A stretch of DNA of 64,000 nucleotides from Cyrtodaria siliqua. Lineage: Eukaryota > Mollusca > Bivalvia > Adapedonta > Hiatellidae. The position numbers and the translations under genes were made by a program. A model generated the notes under the pieces. The model was not told the DNA's origin and did not search any database. It worked only from the letters and a program-made list of their open reading frames with translations. Below are positions 42,193 to 54,534 of this stretch, one piece after another. Position 1 is the first letter of the stretch, and every line of letters starts with the position of its first letter. The stretch lies in contig JAWPHD010006790.1 of the NCBI GenBank assembly GCA_037043455.1, positions 62,001 through 126,000 on the forward strand, read 5' to 3'.

Positions 42193-43370
42193 AATCAGGA
42201 AGAATACTCCTAGAGCGACTCAAGACAGCCATCGACAGCAAACTGAGGGATGAACAGGCGGGATTTAGAACAGGACGATCATGCACAGACCAAATCGCAG
42301 TGCTGCGCATCATCATCGAACAGTCCCTGGAGTGGCAATCCCCTGTGTACATGAACTTTATTGACTTCCGGAAGGCGTTCGACATGATTGACAGGCGAAT
42401 GATCTGGAAGATAATGAAGCACTATCACCATCGTTTGCAGTCACCACCGGAGTAAGACAAGGATGTTTGCTCTCGCCCATGATCTTCTTGCTTGTCATCG
42501 ACTGGGTATTGAAGACAACCATGAAAACACCAAGGGGCCTCCAATAGACATTCGCAAAGAAGCTGGAATATCTGGACTTTGCTGATGATATCTGCCTCCT
42601 GTCGCACTCCATACAACACATCCAACAGAAGACCGAGTGCCTACAACAGACTGCGCTCTCTACAGGACTGTCCATCAACACAAACAAGACCAAGAGCATG
42701 CGAGTCAACGCATCGTTCAGCCACCCCATCAATTTCGAAGGTGACCAAGTTAAAGATGTGACCAGCTTCACGTATCTTGGAAGTGCTATGAGCACAACAG
42801 GAGGAACAGAGGAAGTCATACAGTCCAGAGTTGGAAAAGCTAGACATGCGTTTGTCACCCTGAGGCCTATATGGAGCAACAAAAATATACGCCTCTCAAC
42901 CAAAACCCGGCTATTCAACTCAAGTGTACTAACCGTCCTTCTGTATGGGGCAGAGACATGGAGACACACAAAGTCACTGGACAACAAGTTGCAGGTCTTT
43001 GTCAACACATGCCTCAGACAGATCCTAAGAATCCGCTGGCCCGAGACTATCTATAACAACGAGCTCTGGAGGAGACACCAATCGCCACAGTCATTAAACA
43101 ACGGAAATGGCGGTGGATTGGCCACACACTCCGGAAAGATCCCCAGAGAATTGTCCGACAGGCCCTCGACTGGAACACGCAAGGGAAGAGGAAGAGAGGG
43201 AGACAAGTCAGAACATGGAGGCGAACTCTTGACACCGAGCTCCAAACCATCTCCATGTCTTGGAAAGAGGCAAAGGCGGCAGCACAGGTCCAGGTCCGGA
43301 TGGCGAACTGTAGTGAAGGCCCTATGCCCCTCACAGGGGTGAAGAGGATTAAGTAAGTAAAGTAAGTAAC
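42193..43370 (+). mobile_element. LINE-F, 5'-truncated non-LTR element with (AAGT)n tail
   Basis: Begins inside the RT: 'LKTAIDSKLRDEQAGFRTGR', 'YMNFIDFRKAFDMIDRRMIW'. A deletion follows near 42425, then 'VRQGCLLSPMIFLLVIDW' and the catalytic 'LDFADDICLLS' (about 42570-42602). The thumb is 'FTYLGSAMSTTGGTEEVIQS', 'SSVLTVLLYGAETWRHTKSL' and 'FVNTCLRQILRIRWPETIYN'. The end near 43343 is followed by AAGTAAGTAAAGTAAGTAAC. The style fits RTE/Nimb-like elements; clade uncertain. The intact FADD box but multiple frameshifts indicate a fairly young dead copy. Confidence 0.85.
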
Positions 43371-43632
43371 AATTCAGATTGAAGGGACATTTGCCAAAAT
43401 TATTTACATTTTATTCGTATATTGGATTTTAAAGAAATACTGGATCCATTTTATGTATTTTCTGTAAGAGAATAGTTTTTATTTTCATTGTAGGATTTGA
43501 ATAAATTTGTAGATTATATTATGAAAAACAAAGTTGTTGCTGGTTTTAATATTCCTTTCTTGTGACATTTTACCTGTAACAATAGTTTTTCACAACATAA
43601 ATGGTTCTCGATCAAATATGGTTTGAATTAAA

Positions 43633-43699
43633 TCATTATAGCTCAGTGGATGAACGCCTGACTGTAAATCAGAATGGATTTGTTCGTATCGCAAGAAAG
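43633..43699 (+). tRNA. tRNA-Tyr-like sequence (pseudo, copy 1)
   Basis: Shows an A-box-like TAGCTCAGTGGATGAACG, an anticodon arm CTGA-CTGTAAA-TCAG with GTA anticodon, and a weak B-box (TTTGTTCGTATCGC). The acceptor stem does not pair well, so it is a degenerate tRNA or the head of a tRNA-derived SINE. The same sequence occurs at 54099-54165. Confidence 0.35.
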
Positions 43700-44084
43700 T
43701 AAAATAAACTCTAAATCCTATGTCTCTAAAGAGACCTAGGATGGAGTAATGGACATGTTTAAAGAAAGTGGATACATTGGCGGGAGATTTATGGCGAATT
43801 TGGTGGACACGATGAGTTGTAAGTAGAATCAACATGACATTCATCGCCAGAGTAAATAACCAACTTGAGCCCGTGAGTAAACGCAATAATTTGTATTGAC
43901 GTAGATCTTATATAATGAATAATGCCAATCCATGTCATTCGTGATAAATCACGCTGACAATAAGCAGTTATGATCTCCTTAAGTATATGTGATTGGCTTT
44001 AAATTATTGTTGTGTGAAGTAAAATATAGGAGTATGAAATGAGATAAATATGAATGTGGAAATCGCCGAACACGATAAATACAA

Positions 44085-44410
44085 AATATATTGCAGTATC
44101 GGTTTGATTGAGACTGTTAACGAACGGTAGTGAATTATGCTTGCTATCGTTCACGCCCTCTAGCCCTGGGTCGAGCAGAATGTCAACAGTATGAAAAATT
44201 GAGCAATCCCGAGGATTGTATGTCTATGACGCTGAACATAGAATTTTCAATGAGTTATTTTCATACCATACCATGGCCAGCGACGTATGGTCCTAGTTTC
44301 TAACAAAAATGATTTGCTCTTAACCAAAAAACAATAGGCGAATTAAACAAAAAGAAATTTAGTTAGGAGCAGAGGTTATGATGCCTGCGTATCACAAGTG
44401 ACAGTCAAAA
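44085..44410 (+). mobile_element. SINE-like element S, copy in duplication 1
   Basis: 'GCCGAACACGATAAATACAA' then 'CGGTTTGATTGAGACTGTTA' and a hairpin GAACGGTAGTGAA...GCTATCGTTC, followed by 'GCCCTCTAGCCCTGGGTCGA' and, further on, 'GGAGCAGAGGTTATGATGCC'. Related copies: 28332-28557 (reverse), 50640-51000 and 54535-54880. Confidence 0.6.
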
Positions 44411-45433
44411 TACTAAATTAAAAAGCAGACAACATATCCTAATGGTGATTAATAAACTCTGGCTTCGTAAAGGGTGCAATCCGAGTCGTTCAACAATTGA
44501 TGGAGTTCTTTGGTAAAAAAATATCTAATATGTCCGAAAGACCATTGTCTACAGTTTTTTAGCATGGTGAACTTGTTCACCAAGCTTTAGTAACCATGTT
44601 TTTTCACGAATCCTAACTACAGCCTCACTGATGAATCGACGCATTGCCTGAAAAAGAAGACCCATATTTTCACAGGTGTTTCTTCTTTTCTAGTCCGGAT
44701 ACAAATAAGGTAATGTCATTTAGAAATTTCAAATAAGTTCCTCGATACATTGTTAAAGTTATATATTGTTTATGTAGCTCTTTCCTCTATTGTTCCATCG
44801 TTTTGATGTGCGTTCTATAAATAGATCAATCATCATCATCATCATCACGTGATCATCACGTGATCTTGCGTAAAACGTATACATACGCTGTATTGTTATC
44901 CTAGGATAGTGTATTGAGATTTGTAACCAGATAATTTTATAATTTATTTCTCTTGCAACACCATCAAACGCATATCTTCCATCCTTCTTGGATTTATATG
45001 TTTAAGAAATATACATGGCCTATATAGTCTTTATATAATATTTAATAGGTTTGATCAGTGATGGTTATCGCATAAGCTACTATCCTTTGTAAAAAATTGT
45101 TGATGCCCATTCTCCGGAATAAGATTGTTAGCTTATTTGGTAGTACGCTGTGTAATATTCTTAAGTTTTTACCTCCCTTGCTATGAAGTTAAAATGACTG
45201 ATTCGGTAGTAAAATAATCCTGAATACTTGTACCAATCGTGTCGGCGAGACCGAATGCAAATCAACAAGATCTGACTAGGTATATATGACGTCATTTGAT
45301 CCCGAGTGACTATTTATAGACTTCGGGTCTATTCGGACACTCCGATTTTAGAATATAGTCTTATTATAGTTCATCAAAATGTGTAAAGGATTGCTAGCTC
45401 AGTCGGGAGAGCGGCAGTCCCAGAAAATTATTT

Positions 45434-45870
45434 GGTTTTTGTGGAAGATTTCCGCCCGATCATGTGTTTTTTGTTTTTTAAATGGATTACATTTTTAACA
45501 TTCATACTGAAAGAGAGAAATACAGCAACAACAACAAACAATACCAAAAAAAAAATACATCAACAACAACAACAACAAAAAACAACACAATACCCATCGC
45601 ATTATGTATTTTCATTATTACTCATTTGAATGTGCCTGTGCTTGTATGTTATTTTATTTAAAGTTTACTACTTATAATGGCCCTATTTTAGTACTTCATT
45701 TTCTTTCTCTTATTTAGTTAATACTCATTGTTCTTTCTCGTTTAGGTGAAAGAAGAAAAAATAGCGGGACTTTTCCACATATATATGTAACAAAGATATC
45801 TATACAATGTTCCATTAATACAAAATGTTGTAAATAAAGTTGTTGGTTTTTGAATGAAAAAAAAAAGGGA
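45434..45870 (+). other. Low-complexity CAA-rich segment, possible retroposon 3' end
   Basis: Contains (CAA)n runs near 45515-45590, and 'AATAAAGTTGTTGG' followed 20 bp later by a run of A (45857-45867), resembling a polyadenylated retroposon end. No coding pattern. Confidence 0.35.
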
Positions 45871-47740
45871 AAGTATTTTCCTGAAATATTATACAGAAGT
45901 CAATGACTAAATATATTAAATTTAAAATATTTTCAAGAACAATTAATTTGCTAACTTTGAAATTACAATGTCAACACATTGAATACTATATAATACAACA
46001 ATGGAAAAAGCCTATGGAGAGAAATGTAGTTTAGAAAAAAAAGATTTACTAAAGTCAATAAGAAAAATAAAAATGAAAAAAAAAAAAAATAATTTAGTAA
46101 TCTTAAAAAGAAAAAAAAAATACAAGCCAAAGTAATGTATTTGTCATATTTTGTCATTTTTAAGAGCAATTTCTTTTTCTATTTCTATACTTTTAAATAA
46201 ATATGTTTTGTAACCTCAAAAACTTGGAATGGTTTTCCTACATTTGTTTATGTAAATGAAGTATTTTGCATATATAATTATGAAATTCAGTACGTTTACA
46301 TTTGTTTGCGTATTAACTATACCAGAAGTTATGTTTTGCAAACTCAAGTTAATTTGTATGTCATGTGTAATTAAGAACCTATGCAAATCTGACCAGAAAG
46401 ATTGTATATGCATACATTCCCAAAATAAATGATTTACTGTTTCTATTTCCATTGCACAGAAATCGCAAAGATTAGAATTAGCAATTTTAAATTTCAGTAA
46501 TTTTGTATTGGTTGCTACAATCCTCATAAGATATTTATATTGTAAATTGCGCAATTTTCTTGAAATAGTTATTGGGATAGTGTAAACTTTTTTCCACTCT
46601 AGATTAGCGTTTTGAAACTCTTGTTCCCAACTGTGTTGTTGTATAATATCATTGCTAATCTCGTTTCGTAATTGATGATTGTACAAAAATGTGTTTGTAT
46701 AATTGGATTTTTGAAGTTTTTCTAGAAGATTTGATGTAACGTTTTGTGCATTGATTTGTTCGTTTTTTATTTTATTTTTGAAATTTTGGGGAATACTTGA
46801 TATTAATGATGTATCCTTGAGAAAATCTTTCTGTGGTATGTCATATGGGTAAGCAAAAAATTCAAAATTATAAAATTGTTTGCGTCTATAATCGTATATG
46901 TGTTCAAAATATTTTATACCCTTATAAAGTCAGTCTCTATGAAATATTGGTTTGCCGTTTATTTTTATGTTCGAGTTATTCCATATTATACTTTAGCTTA
47001 TTGTTTAAACTTCAGCTTGTTTATTTATTTTTTCCCATGCACTAAGTATATTTTGTAAAAAAGGTGTTTTTTCGAACATTTTTTTGATATCGTTTTCATC
47101 AATGTTGCATTCAAAAATTGTATTTCCTCCATATTTTTCTAATTCATATAAATATATTTGTTTCCATTGACCGGCTGTATTGTCCATTAACCTTTTTATC
47201 CAGCTGGCTTTAAGAGAGTATATAAATTTCTGTATATCAAATTTTCTATGCTGCCAACTTTTTAAACAATTTTTGAACTGTTCTAGTTTAGGTTCCAGAT
47301 TAAGTTTAAAAACATCAATCTTGTTTGTATTGAAAACCATTCCAAGAGCTTTTGCTTTTTCAGATGACCATGTAAACTTTCGATTTTCTAAAAATTGTAT
47401 TTGACTGTTTTTCAGTGTACCTACTCTTAAAACACTGCATTTTGAGGTGTTGAGTTTCAAACCAGATATATTTCCAAAAGAATACAAAGTATGAATTAGT
47501 TTCTCAAAAGACTGTTTTGATCCATCAGTTAAGAAAGTTGTATCATCAGCAAATAATGTGTTTTTAATCTCAATGTCTGCTACAGTAATGCCTTTTATAT
47601 CCTTATTGTTTTTTTATTTCAAAAGAGAGCAATTCTAAACATATAATAAACAGATACGGTGATAGTGGGCATCCCTGTCGAACCCCTCGTTTGATCGAGA
47701 ATAAATCTGTTATGTGTCCATTATTAATGAAACTACTATT
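45871..47740 (-). mobile_element. LINE-G, L1/Tx1-like element, 5'-truncated
   Basis: On the minus strand from 47740: '[20 protein letters not shown]', a broken active-site area near 47560, then 'FGNISGLKLNTSKCSVLRVG', 'KALGMVFNTNKIDVFKLNLE' and 'NCLKSWQHRKFDIQKFIYSL'. Further on come 'KIKNEQINAQNVTSNLLEKL', 'LRNLQYKYLMRIVATNTKL' and the zinc-like 'LCDFCAMEIETVNHLFWEC' (about 46470-46410). Reading runs on with only two in-frame stops between 47005 and 46980, ending at 46216. A-rich sequence follows. L1/Tx1-type clade is inferred from the block pattern. Confidence 0.85.
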
Positions 47741-48175
47741 TTAATAGATTTGGCAAATACTGGGCGTGGCATGGATTGAAAAACAAGCCCCAAGCATGGG
47801 GTTTAACAATTGGACTGCCGGTAAGCACAAAATATCATTATGGCAAGCCCTTACAGCAGAAAGCATTAAGCAATAAAGCAGATTGAATATAACAATATTA
47901 AGGACATAAATACATGTGCACCAAATTAAATGTTCATTATGAAAGCAACTTTTCTGATAAGCATTTAAGCAAGTGTTGAAAGCACGATTGCTATTCAAGC
48001 ATAATTACAAGTGCACCGAATTCAATCAATTCAAATGTTTTTTATCAATTCGTACGGACAGCAAATTGTATATAATTTATGTTTATATTACTATTCAGTC
48101 TCTGGATATACAGGAGCTGAATAAAGTTAAACTGAAACTTATATGTCCGTCTTTTCACACCTTCGCTTCCCGCCG
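47741..48175 (-). repeat. 435-bp repeat, copy 2 (B2-like module)
   Basis: Direct repeat of 48695-49133 (same orientation), about 955 bp apart. Starts 'ATTTGGCAAATACTGGGCGT' and ends 'CACACCTTCGCTTCCCGCC', with AATAAA near the end. Confidence 0.85.
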
Positions 48176-48484
48176 ATAATTAAACACTACAACATTTAAA
48201 CACATCAACTAGCTGTAATTCAAAACTTCCAGCAAGTATGTAAGTGTCCTTAATGTCCATGCCACACCAGTAATGGTTGACTACGTAAGTGGATCCAGAG
48301 GAAGACATCAACTGAAAATATATAACTCAGAGAAAGCAACATTATCTTGCAACATAAAATACTATCTTTTGAATAGAAGTATTGACAAATAATGAAATGT
48401 CTTAAATGAACTTATTGTACTTATACAACTTCATAACACGATTATCGATTTCAATCAATGATCCCGTGGGCTGGGAGGGAAGGA

Positions 48485-48653
48485 ATTTAAGTTGTTAACA
48501 GTGAGCTCAAAGCACAATACCTCGTTGTAAAACCAAGATGCCGGTGTACATGTACGAACAACTGCACCGTGAAATGTACTCCATAAGTTGAAAACGCTAA
48601 TTGTGTGTCTTCCAATAACCGTTGACTATAACAGATATTATAGTCAGTATTAT
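48485..48653 (-). repeat. ~168-bp repeat, copy 2 (A2-like module)
   Basis: Direct repeat of 53538-53707, with 'AATTTAAGTTGTTAACAGTG' at one edge and 'ATTATAGTCAGTATTATT' at the other. Lies between the two 435-bp repeats. Confidence 0.85.
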
Positions 48654-48694
48654 TGGAGAGCACTGTAATAACAACACATACAAATATATTTTAA

Positions 48695-49133
48695 ACTTTA
48701 TTAGATTTGGCAAATATTGGGCGTGGCATGGATTGAAAAACAAGCCCCAAGCATGGGGTTTAACAATTGGGCTGCCGGTAAGCACTAAATACCGTTATGG
48801 CAAGCCATTACAGCAGAAAGCATTAAGCAATAAAGCAGATTGAATAATACAATATTAAGGACATAAATACATGTGCACCAAATTAAATATTCATTATGAA
48901 AGCAACTTTTCTGATAAGCATTTAAGCAGGTGTTGAAAGCACGGTTGATATTCAAGCATAATTACAAGTGCACCGAATTCAATCAATTCAAATGTGTTTT
49001 TATCAATTCGTACGGACAGCAAATTTGTATATAATTTATGTTTAGATTACAATTCAGTCTCTGGGTATACAGGAGCTGAATAAAGTTAAACTGAAACTTA
49101 TATGTCCTTCCTTTCACACCTTCGCTGCCCGCC
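48695..49133 (-). repeat. 435-bp repeat, copy 1 (B1-like module)
   Basis: Pairs with 47741-48175. Bordered on its outer side by the strong hairpin at 49138-49186. Confidence 0.85.
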
Positions 49134-49137
49134 ATAT

Positions 49138-49186
49138 GGATGGGCGCCCGGACACTCAAAGTCATAGTGTGTCCAGGCGCCCATCC
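49138..49186. promoter_or_regulatory. 18-bp-stem GC-rich hairpin
   Basis: Arms GGATGGGCGCCCGGACAC (49138-49155) and GTGTCCAGGCGCCCATCC (49169-49186) pair at 17 of 18 positions around a 13-nt loop. It sits immediately next to the 435-bp repeat. The other copy of that repeat (47741-48175) lacks the hairpin. It could be a terminator, processing signal or recombination site of the retroelement. Confidence 0.6.
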
Positions 49187-49342
49187 ACCGCCAAAAATAG
49201 GGGAAACATTTTTTGGCAGCAGCAAAATGTGCGTATCAAAACCAAAATATTCGAATGCCTCGCCCAAAACAGAAACGGTGCCAAAAAAGTATATATTTCC
49301 TCATCACTGCCTACTTTCAATGAAACATTAAAATCCAGCCGC

Positions 49343-49730
49343 TAACTGGTTAAGAAACAAGTTGTTCCCCACATTTGATAAATGAACACCATCCTGTTCA
49401 AGACAGGTATCATCAGCCGGAATGTTTGGGTATGCTAACTGGTTTAAGAAAGAAGGTATTCCCCACAGTTGATAAATGAACACCATCCTGTTCAAGACAG
49501 GTATCATCAGCCTGAATGTCTGGGTTGTAGCAAATAAAGGGCCCCAATATCTATTATCGCCTTAGCAGCATAACTGTTTAGCCGCTTTCTGGCCCTTGTC
49601 CTTGCTTCAGGATTGATAGAATTACGCCATTAAAGCCGAGGAAGTATTTAAGACCAAACAACGACCACATCTAAAAACCTTTAATGGGTATTTCCCTCAA
49701 TCATTTCTCCACGACCACATGAGTTGAGGC
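49343..49730 (-). pseudogene. SGNH/GDSL-like retroelement ORF remnant
   Basis: Minus-strand frames give 'RNSINPEARTRARKRLNSYA' and 'KAIIDIGALYLLQPR', and after a shift 'DDTCLEQDGVHLSTVGNTFF' and 'LNQL'. The 'DGVHLS..GN' ending matches the catalytic D-x-x-H block at the end of SGNH hydrolase-like domains carried by some DIRS/Ngaro and other retroelements. The final block is tandemly duplicated (about 49343-49420 and 49437-49514). Frameshifted and incomplete. Confidence 0.5.
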
Positions 49731-50635
49731 ATCAGACATTGGCAAAATAAATAAATGTCAGAAAATTATCCAGTATGTAAAGGTTGGACGATGATTGTTG
49801 CCATGTTGTTTATATAACTTTGACTATGACTATTGACTATAAACCCCAGAGCTACATACACACACACGCATACACTGCAGTGTGGAACCCTGCAGAGAAG
49901 TTGTTATTTTGAATAGACACCGCACAGAAGTGGTTTTATAATTTAGTGACCATGCACATAACTGGTTTAAAGTGCTGTGTATTGACTAGGGACAAGCCGA
50001 AAATGAACAGATAACTAAATTTCAATGAACCCCTGAAAAAATACCTGGTGCAGGATAAATAAAACACCAACCTGGTGCAGGATAATTGAAACCTCATCGA
50101 TCTAATGGATTGACCCAACAATAAACCAATGATGAAATGGAATAGCCTTAACATGAGGCATTATGATAAGTATGTAACTTTTTTCCATGTCTTGAATATG
50201 TACACCACTGATAAAGCACTGATAAAGCACTGTCGATGCATTAAATATGAATGTATTAAACAAGTGTAGGGATATATTTCCAAACTCTACACGACATAGT
50301 TTCGAAATTCACAAAGCTGCTATGAGGTGTAGGTTTATCTTGTATAACAGGTAAAACGTGGAACTTTACATTAATACCAACACTGGAGCACTCTATGACC
50401 TGTTCCACACATTGCATCCGATACCGACATAGAAACTTTTGACTGATGTTAAGTCAACTTGATGGTTACACGAACTGAAATATAAGGCAAAATGTCCTAA
50501 AGAATGAAACAAAATAAGCCTTGAAAGATGTGATAGAGATCCAATTAAAATTAGGCAGCATCAGCAACAGCATCAGTATAAAAACAACAGCCACTTTAAT
50601 GAAAAAAGTATTGTACGCAAACTGAATAAATGTCA
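49731..50635. other. No gene seen
   Basis: Contains two 'CCTGGTGCAGGATAA' direct repeats (50043-50085) but no recognisable coding sequence. Confidence 0.4.
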
Positions 50636-50639
50636 AAAA

Positions 50640-51000
50640 AAGAGTATGACAATGGACCTTTGGAAACGGCCGAGCACGACACATACGAAATATTGCAGTC
50701 TCGGTTTGATTGAGACTGTTCATGAGCGGTAGTGAACTATGCTAGCTACCGCTCACGCCTTCTAGCCCCGGGTTTAGCAGAACTCAATATTCATAAAATC
50801 AATACTACACAATTTTAACCATCCCGAAGATGGCATGCCTACGGCGGTGGACATGGAGTTTTATGCTTCCCTATGTCGTACGGCGTAAGGTTCCAGTATC
50901 TAATAAAATTAAATGCCCCGAAGAGTGAAATAAACATAATGGAATTTAGTTTGGAGCAGCGGTTATGAAGCCTGCGTATCACAAGTAACAGCCAAAAGAC
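50640..51000 (+). mobile_element. SINE-like element S, long copy
   Basis: Matches the PolB insertion (reverse complement) over 50640-50860 and the duplicated 2-kb units over its full length. Hairpin GAGCGGTAGTGAACTATGCT...ACCGCTC near 50724-50755. Confidence 0.65.
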
Positions 51001-53537
51001 CAAGTTGATTGCTAGACGAAAAGCATAGAATGTTTTATAAACAGTCAATTTAAAAGAAAGGCAAGCATGAATAATTTTAAACTGTTAAACAGTATTAATT
51101 CAAATTAAAATAATGCCATATCCGACACAATACTTCCGCACTATCTTAGACGCACGCTCGGACGGTATGACGTCACCTACCGCCCTGGGTCATAAATATT
51201 CATTGCCTACATTGTCAGACCAACAACTTTTATTAGTAGCAACAGCCAACAGCAGCAAGGTAAAATTAGCCGAAATCAACAACTGGTGAGATGTACTTAT
51301 CAGCAGTAAGAAAACATATTGCCTAAACACTCCAATTACATGGGTAGCATCATAAAACACAATTACACGAACAGCATTGGAGTTAAATAATAGCAGCAGA
51401 AGCTTAAACAACGCTGATTATAACAGGCTAACATTATGGCTAGATACAACATTTCTCCATCAAGTAGATGGTATCCAAGAAAGTATTCTTATTTAACTGG
51501 TTTTCATAAAAGTTCTTAAATAATATATGCAGTAAATATGGTGATAATGAGATTATATTTAGCTCTGCTGAAAAGAAAAATATATTAAAGGGACACAAGG
51601 TTATCCAAAGCATATTTTCTAAAAATTCAACATCTCTGTTTGCCTTGAAAACAAAATGGTGTTTTTCCTGCAGGACGCGAGGTAAACATTTTTTTATTTT
51701 TTTTTTAACCTGCAAAACCTCATTTACCTGAGTCCGTGAGTCAAATAATCATATTTTTTCTAATGCGACTCATTTACAATTGCCTCATGACGGACTCAAT
51801 AATTAATAAATATTATTATAAGTGTTTTCATTGTTTTTTGCAAATTGATTCACTGAATTGAAAATGTAGTCTAAGCACTGTAGCATACATTACAAACAGG
51901 ATAATGATTACATGGAGACCATTTTAAACTTCCTAGTTTTTAAACTTCCTAGTGTGAACTGTTTGCAGTAACAATGTGTAACAAAAAGGAAAGGTGTGAG
52001 CAATCTACAGCCATACATCACCTACCAACATCTCCAATGAAAATGCAATTTGCATTTGCAGACTCCTGGTGTAAAATATGATATTTTTGCATTATACAAC
52101 AACAGCAGGAAGTGGTGTAAAACATCATACCATAAAAAAACATATCTAGCCAATTATTTATGGTGTTTTTTTTTTTTTAATATTATTGGTATTATTTGTG
52201 TCCCAACTGACTTAAAACCCATAATAAAGTGTATAAAACGAGTCCTGTTTCCGTAGGCGGTGCAACATCTGTTCCTCTAGCTGCCTAACATCTTTTTAAG
52301 GCCTCTTCTGCAATCAAACGAGCCACTCAACGATCTGTGACATCACTGACTTGTTGAACGATATGTCTTTACACCGGGAGACAGTACATGCAACCGCTGA
52401 CTTTTCCCGGCAGAGCTGGCTCGCACCGTCGAACTGCTCGCTTTCCACGACGCATTATCCAGTGTGATTATGAAAACAAAATCAACGTACATTGTATAAA
52501 CTAAGAAAATAAAATCCTATTTGAAATATTAATACCAACTTATTGGAATATATATATATATATTTTTATATTATAATTATTACGATTATTATTATATATA
52601 TTTTTATTCATTATTGTTATTACCCCACTATCATTATAAAATTATTTATTTATTTGTTTTCCCTTTTTTTGTTTATTCATATGCCCATTGATCACGACAA
52701 CAGCCCCAAACAACCTCAGTCAAAATGCACCCAGACGCATTAAGCTTGCAATAGACATTATGCCCTAAACATTTTCAGTTAGAATGTACCTAACCGCATT
52801 ATTCTTGAAACACACGCAACTACCACTCATTGTTCTAAGTTAGCATATTATCAACTACTGACCCAGTTACCGCGAACATAAGTGCAGTATATACCGACCT
52901 GCTACAGGCTCACCAGTGAACAGTTCATTCTAACGTAAAGGGACATTCCATTTAGGAATTGAGGTGTATCAGGTGGACTAGTTTCACCCAAAACCTCGCT
53001 AAACGAACGCTTTAAAAAAAACAAAAAAAAACAAAAACGAAGTTACCAACGTTTAGACTCCATTTAAATTCGACAACGACGACGCCACACATAAACCACG
53101 CAATATGAGAGTAATATTAATCAACGTTTACCTAGTCCCTGGTATGACGTCACTAATAAACCACGCAGGATGAGAACACATCGAATAGGTTATTTAGTGC
53201 AAAACTTAATCGCGTCGGAAACCCCACATTTCGGGAATATTAATTAAATAATTTACGAGAACGTTGTTATTTATTTATAGTTATATCAATTAGCAAAGGA
53301 ATCTCACAGAATAGAAACAAAGAGACGAAATATAGCTTACGTTAATTGAAAGAAAAATTGTTCTGACGAGAATCAAAAATGGCCAAGCAAGTAAGGTGAA
53401 ATAGAAAACTTTATTTACATCCAGCAACAACGTATACACTGTATGACTAAAATGAAACGAATACAACCTAGATAAAATCATGAGCAACAGGAATATCACA
53501 AAAAGAATTTATAGATCCTGCGAGTATGATTTCAATA
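51001..53537. other. No gene recognised; AT microsatellite and one GC-rich patch
   Basis: Includes an imperfect palindrome TGAGTCCGTGAG...CTCATGACGGACTCA (51730-51800), an AT/ATT-rich run (52548-52670), an A-rich run (53012-53040) and a comparatively GC-rich stretch (52335-52460) with no frame I recognise. If the split-repeat reading below is right, this would be the decayed body of the element. Confidence 0.4.
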
Positions 53538-53707
53538 AATTTAAGTTGTTAACAGTAAGCTCAAAGCACAATACCTCGTTGTAAAACCACGATGCCGGTG
53601 TACATGTACGAACAACTGCACCGTGAAATTTACTCCATAAGTTGAAAACGCTAATTGTGTGTCCTCCAATAACCGTTGACTATAACAGATATTATAGTCA
53701 GTATTAT
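53538..53707 (-). repeat. ~168-bp repeat, copy 1 (A1-like module)
   Basis: Direct repeat of 48485-48653. Confidence 0.85.
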
Positions 53708-54098
53708 TTTGCTCATTTAGTGGCATTGTATTATTGGATTATTTGGTCATTTGGATTATTGTGAAATAATAAACCAGGAAAAATTTCAAACGAAATTGGA
53801 TTAAAGGGACAGTTGATAAATAGCATTAAAGGACACTTAACAATTTAGATGAAATGGACATTTGCTATTATTATTAATAATTCGTATATTGGATTTTAAA
53901 GAAATACTGGATCCATTTTATGTATTTTCTGTAAGAGAATAGTTTTTATTTTCATTGTAGGATTTGAATAAATTTGTAGATTATATTTTGAAAAACAAAG
54001 TTGTTGCTGGTTTTAATATTCCTTTCTTGTTACATTTTACTTGTAACAATATTTTGTCACAACGTAAATGGTTCTCGATCAAATATGGTTTGAATAAG

Positions 54099-54165
54099 TC
54101 CTTATAGCTCAGTGGATGAACGCCTGACTGTAAATCAGAATGGATTTGTTCTTATCGCAAGAAAG
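54099..54165 (+). tRNA. tRNA-Tyr-like sequence (pseudo, copy 2)
   Basis: Second copy of 43633-43699 with the same anticodon-arm-like CTGACTGTAAATCAG. Same reservations apply. Confidence 0.35.
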
Positions 54166-54534
54166 TAAAATAAACTCTAAATCATATGTCTCTAAAGAGA
54201 CCTAGGGTGGAGTAATGGACATGTTTAAAGAAAGTGGATACATTGGCGGGAGATTTATGGCGAATTTGGTGGACACGATGAGTTGTAAGTAGAATCAACA
54301 TGACATTCATCGCCAGAGTAAATAACCAACTTGAGCCCGTGAGTAAACGCAATAATTTGTATTGACGTAGATCTTATATAATGAATAATACCAATCCCAG
54401 TCATTCGTGATAAATCACCCTGACAATTAACAATTATGATCTCCTTTAGTATATGTGTTTGGCTTTAAATTATTGTTCTGTGAAGTAAAATATAGGAGTA
54501 TGAAATGAGATAAATATGAATGTGGAAATCGCCG

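Larger units (their letters stand above)
43383..45433 (+). repeat. 2-kb direct duplication, copy 1
   Basis: Aligns along its length with 53857-55920, 10.5 kb away in the same orientation. Contains a tRNA-like segment near its start (43633-43699), SINE-like element S (44085-44410) and the A-box half of a second tRNA-like segment at its end (45391-45425). A run of TCATCA and two CACGTG-bearing palindromes lie near 44826-44866. No coding gene is convincing. Confidence 0.85.

Noticed and set aside
42358..43008. 216-codon minus-strand frame
   Set aside because: Antisense to LINE-F reverse transcriptase, which has a clear FADD box on the plus strand.
47741..49133. Small LTR retrotransposon (TRIM) with 435-bp LTRs
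   Set aside because: No primer-binding site or polypurine tract was seen, and the extra 168-bp repeat copy at 53.6 kb fits a split-repeat arrangement better. It is not fully excluded.
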